A stretch of DNA of 64,000 nucleotides. Origin: Aurantibacter sp034110465. Its GTDB lineage: Bacteria; Bacteroidota; Bacteroidia; Flavobacteriales; Flavobacteriaceae. The notes beneath the pieces are model-generated. The model saw only the letters and a program-made list of their open reading frames with translations, was not told the origin of the DNA and searched no databases. Below, in pieces: positions 1 through 7,706 of this stretch. The DNA lies in assembly GCA_034110465.1 (NCBI GenBank), contig JAWUZD010000011.1, positions 11,904-75,903 of the forward strand. Direction: 5' to 3'. The translations under genes were made by a program, and so were the position numbers. Every line of letters starts with the position of its first letter. Within the stretch, counting starts at the first letter, position 1.

Positions 1-983
1 TCTTTTATAGTGTCAGATTTGTCCGCTAACTCAGTTTTATTTAAAGCTTCAAATAAGCTTGGATAAAGTTTTTTGTACTCATCTGCTTGACTTAATACAC
101 CTGAATAATAACCATATTCGTTGATAAGTTTATGTGTAATCATAAACGTATTTAAACTTCTAACTCCATTCCAACCGATAAACTTATTCTTAAATAACGT
201 ACCTGAATAGGCTTTATTAAAGACACTAATTATTGATTTAGAATTTTCTCCAAACAATACGTTTTTTGAAAAAGCATAATTTTCTTTAAAGTACTGCTGC
301 CCTTCTAAATATGAACTCATATAAGATTTCCAGTATGGTGTACTGTCCAAAACAAAAACCTCATTAGTATCAATTCTTTTAGCCTCTATTTCATCATCAT
401 TACCAAATAAATAACAAAGAAATTCAGGATAGACTTTATACTTTATATTTTCAAAATCAACAGGCATAAACCCCTCTTTTGAGAGACTACTAATAAGCTT
501 ATTGTAAATATGCGATGTCGTTTTATTGTTTTGTATGGATTTAAATTCTATTAAAAGTATTCTATAATCTTTTACATGTTCACTTGATTTTTCTATATCA
601 TTTTCAGCTTTATCTAATGCATCTTTTAGACTTACTATGTCATTTAAATCTATTAAAAAAGGATGATCATCTAAATAGTCTGTAGACCTAATAAAAACGT
701 TTTCCAATTCCTTAAGCTCATTAATTCTATTTTTCCTTTGATTAATTTGAAATTCATCCTTTAAATCTAATTTTATTAATTTTTGAATTTCTTGACTTGC
801 CTTTCCTTTTAATTCGCAATGCAATTCATCTAAAGTGTTAGCTAGTAATTCATAAAATCTATTCTTAGTAATAGAACTTTTTGCTTTAATCTTATTAAAT
901 TTATCTACAAAAAAGGTGTCTAAGTCTTTTTGTTTTCGCTTGTGCTTTCTTAATCCACTAAGAAGTATTTTTACGTAATTCAT
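1..983 (-). CDS. Unknown protein of the integrative element, 3' end cut by window edge
   Basis: The reverse strand is open from an ATG at 981-983 to base 1 with no stop, giving 327 residues of a longer protein. It starts MNYVKILLSGLRKHKRKQKD and is rich in Lys, Glu and Asn. I see no signal peptide, membrane segment or catalytic motif. The first half is charged and helix-prone (possible coiled coil around residues 60-150); the second half is rich in aromatic residues (for example IGWNGVRSLNTFMITHKLIN). It begins 10 bases after the integrase stop on the same strand, so the two are probably cotranscribed. This suggests element cargo or an accessory recombination gene. I do not recognise the family. 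Confidence 0.75.
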   Translation of the reverse strand, partial: MNYVKILLSGLRKHKRKQKDLDTFFVDKFNKIKAKSSITKNRFYELLANTLDELHCELKGKASQEIQKLIKLDLKDEFQINQRKNRINELKELENVFIRSTDYLDDHPFLIDLNDIVSLKDALDKAENDIEKSSEHVKDYRILLIEFKSIQNNKTTSHIYNKLISSLSKEGFMPVDFENIKYKVYPEFLCYLFGNDDEIEAKRIDTNEVFVLDSTPYWKSYMSSYLEGQQYFKENYAFSKNVLFGENSKSIISVFNKAYSGTLFKNKFIGWNGVRSLNTFMITHKLINEYGYYSGVLSQADEYKKLYPSLFEALNKTELADKSDTIK

Positions 984-993
984 CTATCTAATG

Positions 994-2247
994 CTAAAAG
1001 TCTAAAGTTATTTTATTGGTAGTCGCTCGTTTAGTTTCATCAATAACCTTAGCATAAATTTGAGTTGTCTTTAAATCTTTATGTCCTAGCATTTTTGAAA
1101 CTGTAAAAATATCTGTACCACTATTAAGTTGTAAAGTGGCATAGGTATGTCTAAAGCAATGGAAAGTTAAATGCTTAGTTATTCCTGCACTCATACACCA
1201 CTTTAAAAGTATTTTATTTTGGTGTGCTGAATACTTTAAACCATCAAAAACCTTTTGCTGAGGTTCGCCTTGTTCTCCTAATAAGCTATAAGCTTGTTCC
1301 GAAATTGGTAGATATTCAAAACGCTTAACTTTCTTTTGCTGAAAACGTATCTCATAACCACTTTCTTTATTAACCACTATTTCTTCCCACGTTAACTTTT
1401 CAATATCTGAAAACCTCAACCCAGTTAATGCAGAAAACAAAGAAGCACGTTTTAAAATAGGATTATCGCAATCAGTCTTTACTAGTAAATTGACTTCATC
1501 TAAACTTAAAAAAACTCTTTGCGTGTCCGCTTGTTCTATTGGTTTTATAAAAGCGTTCAGATTTTCAGATAGTAGTTTGTCTTTGTAAGCTTGTTTTAAG
1601 GTAGCTTTAAACTTATTAAAATAACTTAGTGCCGAGTTCTGAGAAAGGCTAGACTTAGAGCTTCTTTTACTTTTAGAAGTAAGTAAAAACTTCTTATAGT
1701 CCTCGCAAAATTTCTCGTCTAAATCTCCAAACTTTAAACTGCCTTTGGTAAAATCTATTAAATAATTATACGCTGATTGCCATACTGCGTAATTCTTACC
1801 AGTACGTTCTTCCATTAATTGCTCATAGTATGCTATAAAAGAAAGTTCTTCTTTCTCTTTAGCTTTTAATAGCTCTAATTCAAACTCAGTATAAATCTCA
1901 GGCTTATTTAGTTCATTATCTCGCTTCTGCTTTATCTGTTCTGCCAGTTGTAACGTTTCTTTATTAGCAGTCTTCTGTATTGTAGTAAGTGGTTTTAGTG
2001 TTTTTAGTAATTCCTTACTCTTTATAGTTGCTTTAGAAAGTTCGTCTTTACTTTTAAGTTCTTTAGCTTCTATCTCTTTAAGTTCTTTCTTGAACTCAGT
2101 TTTATCTATGTCAACGAATAAGCCTAAAAACTCTCTTCTAGTTTCTTTATCTGAACCACTTAATTTAACCGCAGGATAAAAATCTAAATAAAAACTTTTA
2201 CGTCCTTTACTAACTAATTTCTGTCTTAATTTAACTTTAATAGCCAT
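994..2247 (-). CDS. Tyrosine recombinase (site-specific integrase)
   Basis: A 417-residue phage/ICE-type integrase of the common Bacteroidota form. The N-terminal ~120 residues look like an arm-DNA-binding domain followed by a long charged linker. A SAM-like core-binding domain lies around 130-240, and the catalytic domain covers about 245-410. The catalytic set is visible: Arg278 (ALTGLRFSDIEKL), a Lys-rich beta hairpin near 306, His363-x-x-Arg366 (HCFRHTYAT), His389 (MLGHKD) and nucleophile Tyr398 (TTQIYAKV). The protein therefore looks intact. It cuts and rejoins DNA at attachment sites. The excisionase-like gene lies just upstream and unknown cargo just downstream on the same strand, marking the end of an integrated element next to mnmE. 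Confidence 0.95.
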   Translation of the reverse strand: MAIKVKLRQKLVSKGRKSFYLDFYPAVKLSGSDKETRREFLGLFVDIDKTEFKKELKEIEAKELKSKDELSKATIKSKELLKTLKPLTTIQKTANKETLQLAEQIKQKRDNELNKPEIYTEFELELLKAKEKEELSFIAYYEQLMEERTGKNYAVWQSAYNYLIDFTKGSLKFGDLDEKFCEDYKKFLLTSKSKRSSKSSLSQNSALSYFNKFKATLKQAYKDKLLSENLNAFIKPIEQADTQRVFLSLDEVNLLVKTDCDNPILKRASLFSALTGLRFSDIEKLTWEEIVVNKESGYEIRFQQKKVKRFEYLPISEQAYSLLGEQGEPQQKVFDGLKYSAHQNKILLKWCMSAGITKHLTFHCFRHTYATLQLNSGTDIFTVSKMLGHKDLKTTQIYAKVIDETKRATTNKITLDF

Positions 2248-2320
2248 TTTATCTAATACTATTTATGTAGTTAATGTATGAAATGTACCTCAAAAGAAAA
2301 ACTTTTTTTTTAGCACTTTA

Positions 2321-2875
2321 TTATTTATTAAATAATTTGTCTAATAATTCTTTTGGAACATAAACGAATTTACCTTTCTGTTTTTTTGGTATGTTGTTTC
2401 TTTTTATAATACCATAAAGCGCACCGCTAGAAACATTGTATTCTTTTAGGGCTTCATTAATTGTTAAACATTCTTCAAAATCATAATCCTTTACCTCTAC
2501 TAGCTTTACTTCTTTGATTTCTTTATGCTGAGGTTCTTTAAACATACCATCTATGTCTGAGCGTTTTATTCTAGTCATTCTACTACCTAAATTAATAGCA
2601 TTAATACTTCCATTATCGATAAAGTAATAAACAGAACGAATAGAACAATTTAAAAGAACTGAAACCTCTTTAGCCGTTAAAAACTCCTTAGTCTTTAAAG
2701 TATCTAAATCATTAGTTACGACATTTTTATCTTTAGTGTTATAGTCGTCTATTTTCTTCTTTCTTGATTTAGCTTTATAGTGCTTACTATTGCATTTTAA
2801 GGAACAGTAACGAGTGTTAGTTCTTTGAGCAACAAATTCACTCTTACAAAACTCACAATTACGTTTTATCTCCAT
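2321..2875 (-). CDS. Excisionase-like DNA-binding protein with zinc finger
   Basis: A 184-residue protein. The N-terminus carries a probable zinc-binding knuckle (CEFCKSEF about 20 residues before YCSLKC), followed by a basic stretch. Residues ~65-112 form a MerR/excisionase-type helix-turn-helix (LTAKEVSVLLNCSIRSVYYF, then a wing ending IKRSDIDGMF). A second, weaker helix-turn-helix of similar layout follows at ~132-180 (LTINEALKEYNVSSGALYGI). Two tandem HTH units suggest binding to repeated or bipartite sites, which fits the repeats just upstream at 2919-3042. It lies 73 bases upstream of the integrase on the same strand. The likely role is a recombination directionality factor or element regulator. 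Confidence 0.8.
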   Translation of the reverse strand: MEIKRNCEFCKSEFVAQRTNTRYCSLKCNSKHYKAKSRKKKIDDYNTKDKNVVTNDLDTLKTKEFLTAKEVSVLLNCSIRSVYYFIDNGSINAINLGSRMTRIKRSDIDGMFKEPQHKEIKEVKLVEVKDYDFEECLTINEALKEYNVSSGALYGIIKRNNIPKKQKGKFVYVPKELLDKLFNK

Positions 2876-2880
2876 CTTAA

Positions 2881-3056
2881 AAGTATTGAATAAATGTCTT
2901 TAAATTAACTTTAGATACATTAAGCGCAATTAAGCGCAAAAAACAAAGGTAAAAACGTTAATTTTGTACCTCAACATAGACAAAGGTACAAATAAGGTAC
3001 ATAATTGTACCTTATAAACAGATAATACTTATTAACAGATAGTAATTATAAAGCAT
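2881..3056. repeat. Repeat cluster beside the integrase module (candidate att / excisionase sites)
   Basis: This noncoding stretch holds several short repeats. There is a perfect 10-bp tandem (ATTAAGCGCA at 2919-2928 and 2929-2938). Inverted GTACC motifs lie at 2966-2971 with 2984-2989, and AAGGTAC (2994-3000) faces GTACCTT (3007-3013). There is a direct repeat of AACAGATA (3017 and 3034 regions). The 10-mer TGTACCTCAA at 2965-2974 occurs again at 2284-2293, on the other side of the excisionase gene. Such clusters are typical of integrase arm sites or excisionase operators. That role is inference, because the second element end is outside the window. Confidence 0.5.
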
Positions 3057-3080
3057 AAAAAAACCCTAATTAAAGGGATT
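3057..3080 (-). terminator. Terminator after mnmE
   Basis: Read on the reverse strand this is AATCCCT-TTAATT-AGGG followed by a run of T. The stem is short (CCCT/AGGG plus A:T pairs across one mismatch) but sits 45 bases past the mnmE stop, before the integrative element. Confidence 0.55.
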
Positions 3081-3124
3081 AGTGTAGTTTTAGTATGTTT
3101 TTGTTATTCTTTAGTTAATCATTG

Positions 3125-4531
3125 TTACTTTCCAATACAGAAATTAGCAAATATATTACCAAGCAACTCATCGTTAGATACTTGGCCTGTAATAAGTCCA
3201 AATTGATATAATGCTTCCTTAATATCTAAAGCCATTAAATCACTTGATAGATTAATATCTAATCCGTGTTGTACTTTTTGAATTTCTTCGAATGCTTTTA
3301 GTAAAGCATCGTAATGTCTTGTATTAGTTACTATGGTTTCATTATTACGCAATGCTCCAGTATTTACAAAGCTTAATAATTGATTTTTCAATTCTTCTAT
3401 TCCTTTGTTTTGTTTTGCAGAAAGCAATAAATATTTAGAGTTTTCTATCGTTTTTAAACCAGCTTCTAATTCAGTAATTTGGCTAGTAGTTAACTTATCT
3501 ATCTTATTAGGAATTATTAGTAGTGGTTTTAAAGGATATTTATTCTTTATTCTTTCTATTTCAACTTTAAAAGATTTAAAATTATTTATAAATTGAACTA
3601 CATCAAAAAGGTATAATACCACTTGTGCTTGCTCAATTTTTTCAAACGTTTTTTTTATTCCAATACCTTCAACCACATCTTTAGTTTCGCGTATTCCTGC
3701 GGTATCAATAAATCTAAAACCAATACCTTCAATAACTAATTCGTCTTCAATAGTATCTCTTGTAGTTCCTGCAATATCACTTACAATAGCGCGATCTTCG
3801 TTTAAAAGCGCATTTAAAAGTGTACTTTTTCCTACGTTTGGTTCTCCTACAATAGCTACAGGAATTCCATTTTTAATAACGTTACCTACGGCAAAACTGT
3901 CTATTAGTCGTTTTAAAACAAATGTGATTCTTTTTATTAATTCTTTAAATTGAGAACGATCTGCAAATTCTACATCTTCTTCTGCAAAATCTAATTCTAA
4001 TTCTATTAGCGATGCAAAATTTAATAACTCTTCACGAAGTTTTGCAATTTCACTAGAAAATCCACCACGCATTTGTTGCATTGCTATTTGATGAGACGCT
4101 TCGTTATCCGAAGAAATTAAATCGGCCACAGCTTCTGCCTGACTTAAATCTAGTTTTCCATTTAAAAAGGCACGTAACGTAAATTCTCCAGCATCTGCCA
4201 CTCTACAACCGCTACGCAACAATAATTGAATAATTTCTTGCTGAATATATATAGAACCATGACATTGTATTTCTACAACATCTTCACCTGTATAAGATCT
4301 AGGATTTTTAAAAACTGACATTAAAACTTCGTCAATAGTTCTAACACCATCCATAATATGACCTAAGTGAATAGTATGTGTTTTTTGAGTTAAAAGTGAT
4401 TTATTAGCTTTTACAGATTTAAAAACTGCATTAGAAATAGAAATAGCTTCTACACCAGAAACTCTAATTATTGCAACTGCTCCTGCGCCACTTGCTGTTG
4501 CTAAAGCAACTATAGTATCATGATACATCAT
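3125..4531 (-). CDS. mnmE: tRNA modification GTPase MnmE (TrmE)
   Basis: With MnmG, MnmE installs the carboxymethylaminomethyl (or aminomethyl) group on wobble U34 of tRNAs. The protein has 468 residues, normal for the family: an N-terminal folate-binding domain (1-120), a helical domain interrupted by the GTPase domain, and the closing C-terminal CIGK with the family's catalytic Cys. The G motifs are clear: P-loop GEPNVGKS (229-236), AGTTRD, DTAG and NKID. The codon after the initiator is also Met. The rhomboid gene ends one base before this start, so the two form an operon. The gene lies directly next to the integrated element but its own 3' end is intact. Confidence 0.97.
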   Translation of the reverse strand: MMYHDTIVALATASGAGAVAIIRVSGVEAISISNAVFKSVKANKSLLTQKTHTIHLGHIMDGVRTIDEVLMSVFKNPRSYTGEDVVEIQCHGSIYIQQEIIQLLLRSGCRVADAGEFTLRAFLNGKLDLSQAEAVADLISSDNEASHQIAMQQMRGGFSSEIAKLREELLNFASLIELELDFAEEDVEFADRSQFKELIKRITFVLKRLIDSFAVGNVIKNGIPVAIVGEPNVGKSTLLNALLNEDRAIVSDIAGTTRDTIEDELVIEGIGFRFIDTAGIRETKDVVEGIGIKKTFEKIEQAQVVLYLFDVVQFINNFKSFKVEIERIKNKYPLKPLLIIPNKIDKLTTSQITELEAGLKTIENSKYLLLSAKQNKGIEELKNQLLSFVNTGALRNNETIVTNTRHYDALLKAFEEIQKVQHGLDINLSSDLMALDIKEALYQFGLITGQVSNDELLGNIFANFCIGK

Positions 4532-4532
4532 A

Positions 4533-5183
4533 TTAAATCTTTCCTGTTTTTTTCATTACAAATAATATTATAATTGGTAATGCTAACAAAAGTACCATTG
4601 TTAGGTTTTGAGAGAAAACTTCTGGATATAAAATTAGGGTTAAAAAGTAACCTGCAATAGCACCACCAAAATGAGCATCATGGCCAACATTATCGTTTTG
4701 GGCTTTCATTCCATAAATTGAATATAATAAATAACCAACTCCAAAAATATAAGCTGGTATTGGAATTGGAATAAAAAACATATACAAATCCATTCCTGGT
4801 TGCAATAAAATTGCTGAATAAATAATTCCCATAACTGCACCACTTGCTCCAACTGCAGAATATTGGTATTCTTCTTTATGAAAAACATAAGATAATAAGC
4901 TACCAACAAACAAACTAACTACATAAATAATAATAAACCCTGTTGAACCTAAATAAGCTTGAACCACAGAAGCAAAAAAATATAAAGAGAACATGTTAAA
5001 GATTAAATGTTGCATATCGACATGCAAAAAACCAGAACTAAAAAGCCTAATTTTCTCGTTATTCTTAATAGCACCAATATGAAATTTATATTTTTCAAAA
5101 AAAGAATAGTCGTTAAATCCTTTATATGAAATAATTACATTTGCTAAAATTATTATAATAGTAATTATACTTATATTACCCAT
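4533..5183 (-). CDS. Rhomboid family intramembrane serine protease
   Basis: A polytopic membrane protease of 216 residues from the ATG at 5181-5183. The catalytic dyad is Ser (GASGAVMG) and His (HFGGAIAGY); HLIFNMFSLYFF carries the family His...Asn of the oxyanion region. About six transmembrane helices are evident. The open frame extends to a GTG at 5234. However, a TAnnTTTG promoter box for this strand lies at 5201-5208, so the transcript would start around 5194, downstream of that GTG. I therefore prefer the ATG at 5183, which is also where the first membrane helix begins. It is followed immediately by mnmE. The substrate is unknown. Confidence 0.9.
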   Translation of the reverse strand: MGNISIITIIIILANVIISYKGFNDYSFFEKYKFHIGAIKNNEKIRLFSSGFLHVDMQHLIFNMFSLYFFASVVQAYLGSTGFIIIYVVSLFVGSLLSYVFHKEEYQYSAVGASGAVMGIIYSAILLQPGMDLYMFFIPIPIPAYIFGVGYLLYSIYGMKAQNDNVGHDAHFGGAIAGYFLTLILYPEVFSQNLTMVLLLALPIIILFVMKKTGKI

Positions 5184-5200
5184 TTTTAACTTTTTAAATT

Positions 5201-5219
5201 CAAATATACTATATATTTG
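5201..5219. promoter_or_regulatory. Palindromic divergent promoter (rhomboid-mnmE / acyltransferase)
   Basis: CAAATATACTATATATTTG contains the Bacteroidota -7 box TATATTTG on both strands: 5212-5219 forward (for the acyltransferase at 5243) and 5201-5208 reverse (for the rhomboid). The two boxes are three bases apart, so the two polymerases should exclude each other. No good TTG -33 element is visible at 19 bases for either direction. Confidence 0.65.
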
Positions 5220-5242
5220 TAGGACTGAAATCACATTTTAAC

Positions 5243-6133
5243 ATGCAATTAGTAGTTTACCTTTTAGCTTATCCATTTTTATGGGTTATTTCTATTTTAC
5301 CATTTAGGTTACTATATGCGTTTTCTGATTTTATGTGTTTTATGGTCTATGATATTGTTGGATATCGTAAAAAAGTAGTTTACGAAAACCTTACGCTTGT
5401 TTTTCCAAAAAAAACAGATAAAGAGAAAAAGGTTATTATGAGAAAGTTCTATCATCATTTTTGTGATATGATGTTAGAAGCTATTAAATCTATGACTATT
5501 TCTGAAGCTAAAATGAAAAAACATTTCACTTTTTCTAACATAGATTTAATTAACGATTTAGAAGCTAAAGACCGAAGTGTAATCTTAATGTGTTCTCATT
5601 ACGGAAGTTGGGAATGGATTTTCATTATGCAATCTTATTGTACACATCAAGGTTACGCTATTTATAAACGAATTGCTAATCCTTATTTTGATAAAATGTT
5701 TAAACGCATTAGAGCAAAATATAATAGCTATTTAATTACTACAAAAGAAACCATTCCAACTCTAATTAGAGCAAAACGCGATGGTATTAAAACTATTAAT
5801 GGTTTTGTTAGCGACCAATCTCCAAAACTTAATCGTGCCTTTTATTGGCAAAACTTTATGGGCATAAAAGTTCCTGTGCATACTGGTGCAGAAGTTTTAG
5901 CTAAAAAATTAGATATGTCTGTTGTATTTTTCAATGTGAAACGTTTAAAACGCGGCTATTACGAATGTACTTTTAAAACACTTGCAGAACATCCAAAAGA
6001 ATTTAATGATTTTGAAATAACCGATAAATTTATTGAATTAGTTGAAGCTGATATTTACAATGCGCCACAATATTATTTATGGACACATAAACGCTGGAAA
6101 CATCGAGATAAAGTTCCTACAGAATTTAAATAA
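5243..6133 (+). CDS. Lysophospholipid/lipid A acyltransferase family (LpxL/HtrB-like)
   Basis: A 296-residue, inner-membrane-anchored acyltransferase. An N-terminal hydrophobic segment (~1-40) is followed by the Hx4(D/E) catalytic motif HYGSWE (His119, Glu124). The family (PF03279) transfers acyl chains onto Kdo2-lipid A or related acceptors using acyl-ACP; in Bacteroidota some members instead make aminolipids. The acceptor cannot be decided from sequence. It is transcribed divergently from the rhomboid gene and is followed by a strong bidirectional terminator, so it looks monocistronic. Its length and motif are normal for the family. Confidence 0.9.
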   Translation: MQLVVYLLAYPFLWVISILPFRLLYAFSDFMCFMVYDIVGYRKKVVYENLTLVFPKKTDKEKKVIMRKFYHHFCDMMLEAIKSMTISEAKMKKHFTFSNIDLINDLEAKDRSVILMCSHYGSWEWIFIMQSYCTHQGYAIYKRIANPYFDKMFKRIRAKYNSYLITTKETIPTLIRAKRDGIKTINGFVSDQSPKLNRAFYWQNFMGIKVPVHTGAEVLAKKLDMSVVFFNVKRLKRGYYECTFKTLAEHPKEFNDFEITDKFIELVEADIYNAPQYYLWTHKRWKHRDKVPTEFK

Positions 6134-6175
6134 ACTAAAAAATCCATTTTCAAATGAAAATGGATTTTTTAGTTT
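6132..6175. terminator. Strong bidirectional terminator
   Basis: AAACTAAAAAATCCATTTT and its reverse complement are separated by a 6-base loop, giving a 19-bp stem with A/T runs on both sides. It separates the convergent acyltransferase and aminotransferase genes and can serve both strands. Confidence 0.9.
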
Positions 6176-6195
6176 ATAAGTTATTTTTGATTTAT

Positions 6196-7695
6196 TTACA
6201 ATTCAAACCAATCGTTAATCTTAATATTATGATGTGGTTGCACGTTTTTATGAACAAACTCGTTATTAGATTTATTATACTCGTAATCATTAGCCCATTC
6301 TTCGTGGTTCGCAACTAAATCCTGAATACTTTCACAAACGTAATCTATCTCGTTACACGTTGTTGTTGGGTGAATAGATAAACGAATCCAACCTGGTTTC
6401 TGCTCTAAATCTCCTGCTGTAATAGCACAGGTTAATGCGTTAGATTGCTCTTGGTTTACATTTAGTAAATAATGTCCATAAGTTCCTGCACAACTGCAGC
6501 CGCCACGTGTTTGAATTCCAAACTTATCGTTTAATAATTTCACACCTAAATTAAAGTGTAAATCTTCTATATAAAAAGAAAATACACCTAAACGTTTTTT
6601 CTGATTTCCAGCTAGAATATGAAATCCTTCTATGTTTTCAAGATTAGAAAACAATTGATTTAAAAGCTCATGTTCTCTTTCTAATATTTTAGAAACTTGC
6701 ATTTTATCTTTTAACTTAATAGATAATGCGGTTTTTATGGTCTGAAGAAAACCTGGTGTTCCGCCATCTTCTCTGTCTTCTATGCTATCTATATATTTAT
6801 GTTCTCCCCAAGGATTTGTCCAACTTACAGTTCCGCCACCTGGACAATCTGGAATCATATTTTTATATAATTTCTTATTAAAAATCAAAACACCAGAGGT
6901 TCCTGGTCCACCCAAAAACTTATGAGGTGAAAAGAAAACAGCATCTAAAGCTTCTTCTGGATCTTCTGGATGCATATTAATATCTACATAAGGTGCAGAA
7001 CATGCAAAATCCACAAAACAAACACCTCCATTTTTATGCATTAACTTAGCAATATCATGATAAGGTGTTTCTATTCCTGTTACATTAGAACCACCAATAA
7101 CTGAGGCTATTTTTAACGTACAATGTTTATGCTTTTCTAAAAGAATTTCTAAATTTTTTAAACAAAAAGAACCATCTTCTTTTGCAGGAATTACTTCAAC
7201 TGTTGCAATAGTTTCTAACCAAGATGTATGGTTAGAGTGATGTTCCATATGTGTTACAAAGACTACAGGTTTTATTTCTTTAGGGATTTCTGTATACTGA
7301 CGTAAATTTTCTGGTACTTTTAATCCTAAAATACGTTGAAACTTATTTATAACGCTAGTCATTCCGTTTCCTGAAACAATCAAAACGTCGTCTGCATTAC
7401 TGTTTACGTGACCTTTAATTATTTGTCGCGCTTTATGATAAGCATTTGTCATTGCTGTTCCAGAAACTGTTGTTTCAGTATGTGTATTGGCAACAAAAGG
7501 TCCAAATTCATTCATTAATTTTTCTTCAATTGGTCTATAAAGTCGCCCTGAAGCAGTCCAATCTGTATACACCATTTTTTGATTTCCATAAGGACTTTCA
7601 AATTCTTGATCTATACCTATAATGTTTTTTCTGAATTGAGAAAAATACATTTCTAATTCAGAAGTTTTAGTTCTTTTAGCTTTTGTTGTGTACAT
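6196..7695 (-). CDS. Class V aminotransferase-fold PLP enzyme (cysteine desulfurase-like)
   Basis: A 499-residue fold-type I PLP enzyme of the class V/SufS-NifS superfamily. The PLP-binding lysine is Lys259 in FFSPHKFLGGPG, and FVDFACSAPYVDI gives the Asp that contacts the pyridine nitrogen. It is longer than SufS (~406), with an N-terminal extension and a C-terminal tail of about 40 residues. Towards the C-terminus RGGCSCAGTYGHYLL places two cysteines where desulfurases carry their active Cys loop, so sulfur chemistry is possible but not shown. The downstream neighbour on the same strand order is glmM, 11 bases away, so they are probably cotranscribed. The exact substrate is unknown. Confidence 0.85.
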   Translation of the reverse strand: MYTTKAKRTKTSELEMYFSQFRKNIIGIDQEFESPYGNQKMVYTDWTASGRLYRPIEEKLMNEFGPFVANTHTETTVSGTAMTNAYHKARQIIKGHVNSNADDVLIVSGNGMTSVINKFQRILGLKVPENLRQYTEIPKEIKPVVFVTHMEHHSNHTSWLETIATVEVIPAKEDGSFCLKNLEILLEKHKHCTLKIASVIGGSNVTGIETPYHDIAKLMHKNGGVCFVDFACSAPYVDINMHPEDPEEALDAVFFSPHKFLGGPGTSGVLIFNKKLYKNMIPDCPGGGTVSWTNPWGEHKYIDSIEDREDGGTPGFLQTIKTALSIKLKDKMQVSKILEREHELLNQLFSNLENIEGFHILAGNQKKRLGVFSFYIEDLHFNLGVKLLNDKFGIQTRGGCSCAGTYGHYLLNVNQEQSNALTCAITAGDLEQKPGWIRLSIHPTTTCNEIDYVCESIQDLVANHEEWANDYEYNKSNNEFVHKNVQPHHNIKINDWFEL

Positions 7696-7706
7696 AAAAG
7701 TAGGTC

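Noticed and set aside
5184..5234. GTG start extending the rhomboid protein by 17 residues
   Set aside because: The promoter box for this gene lies inside the extension, and the first membrane helix begins right after the ATG at 5183.
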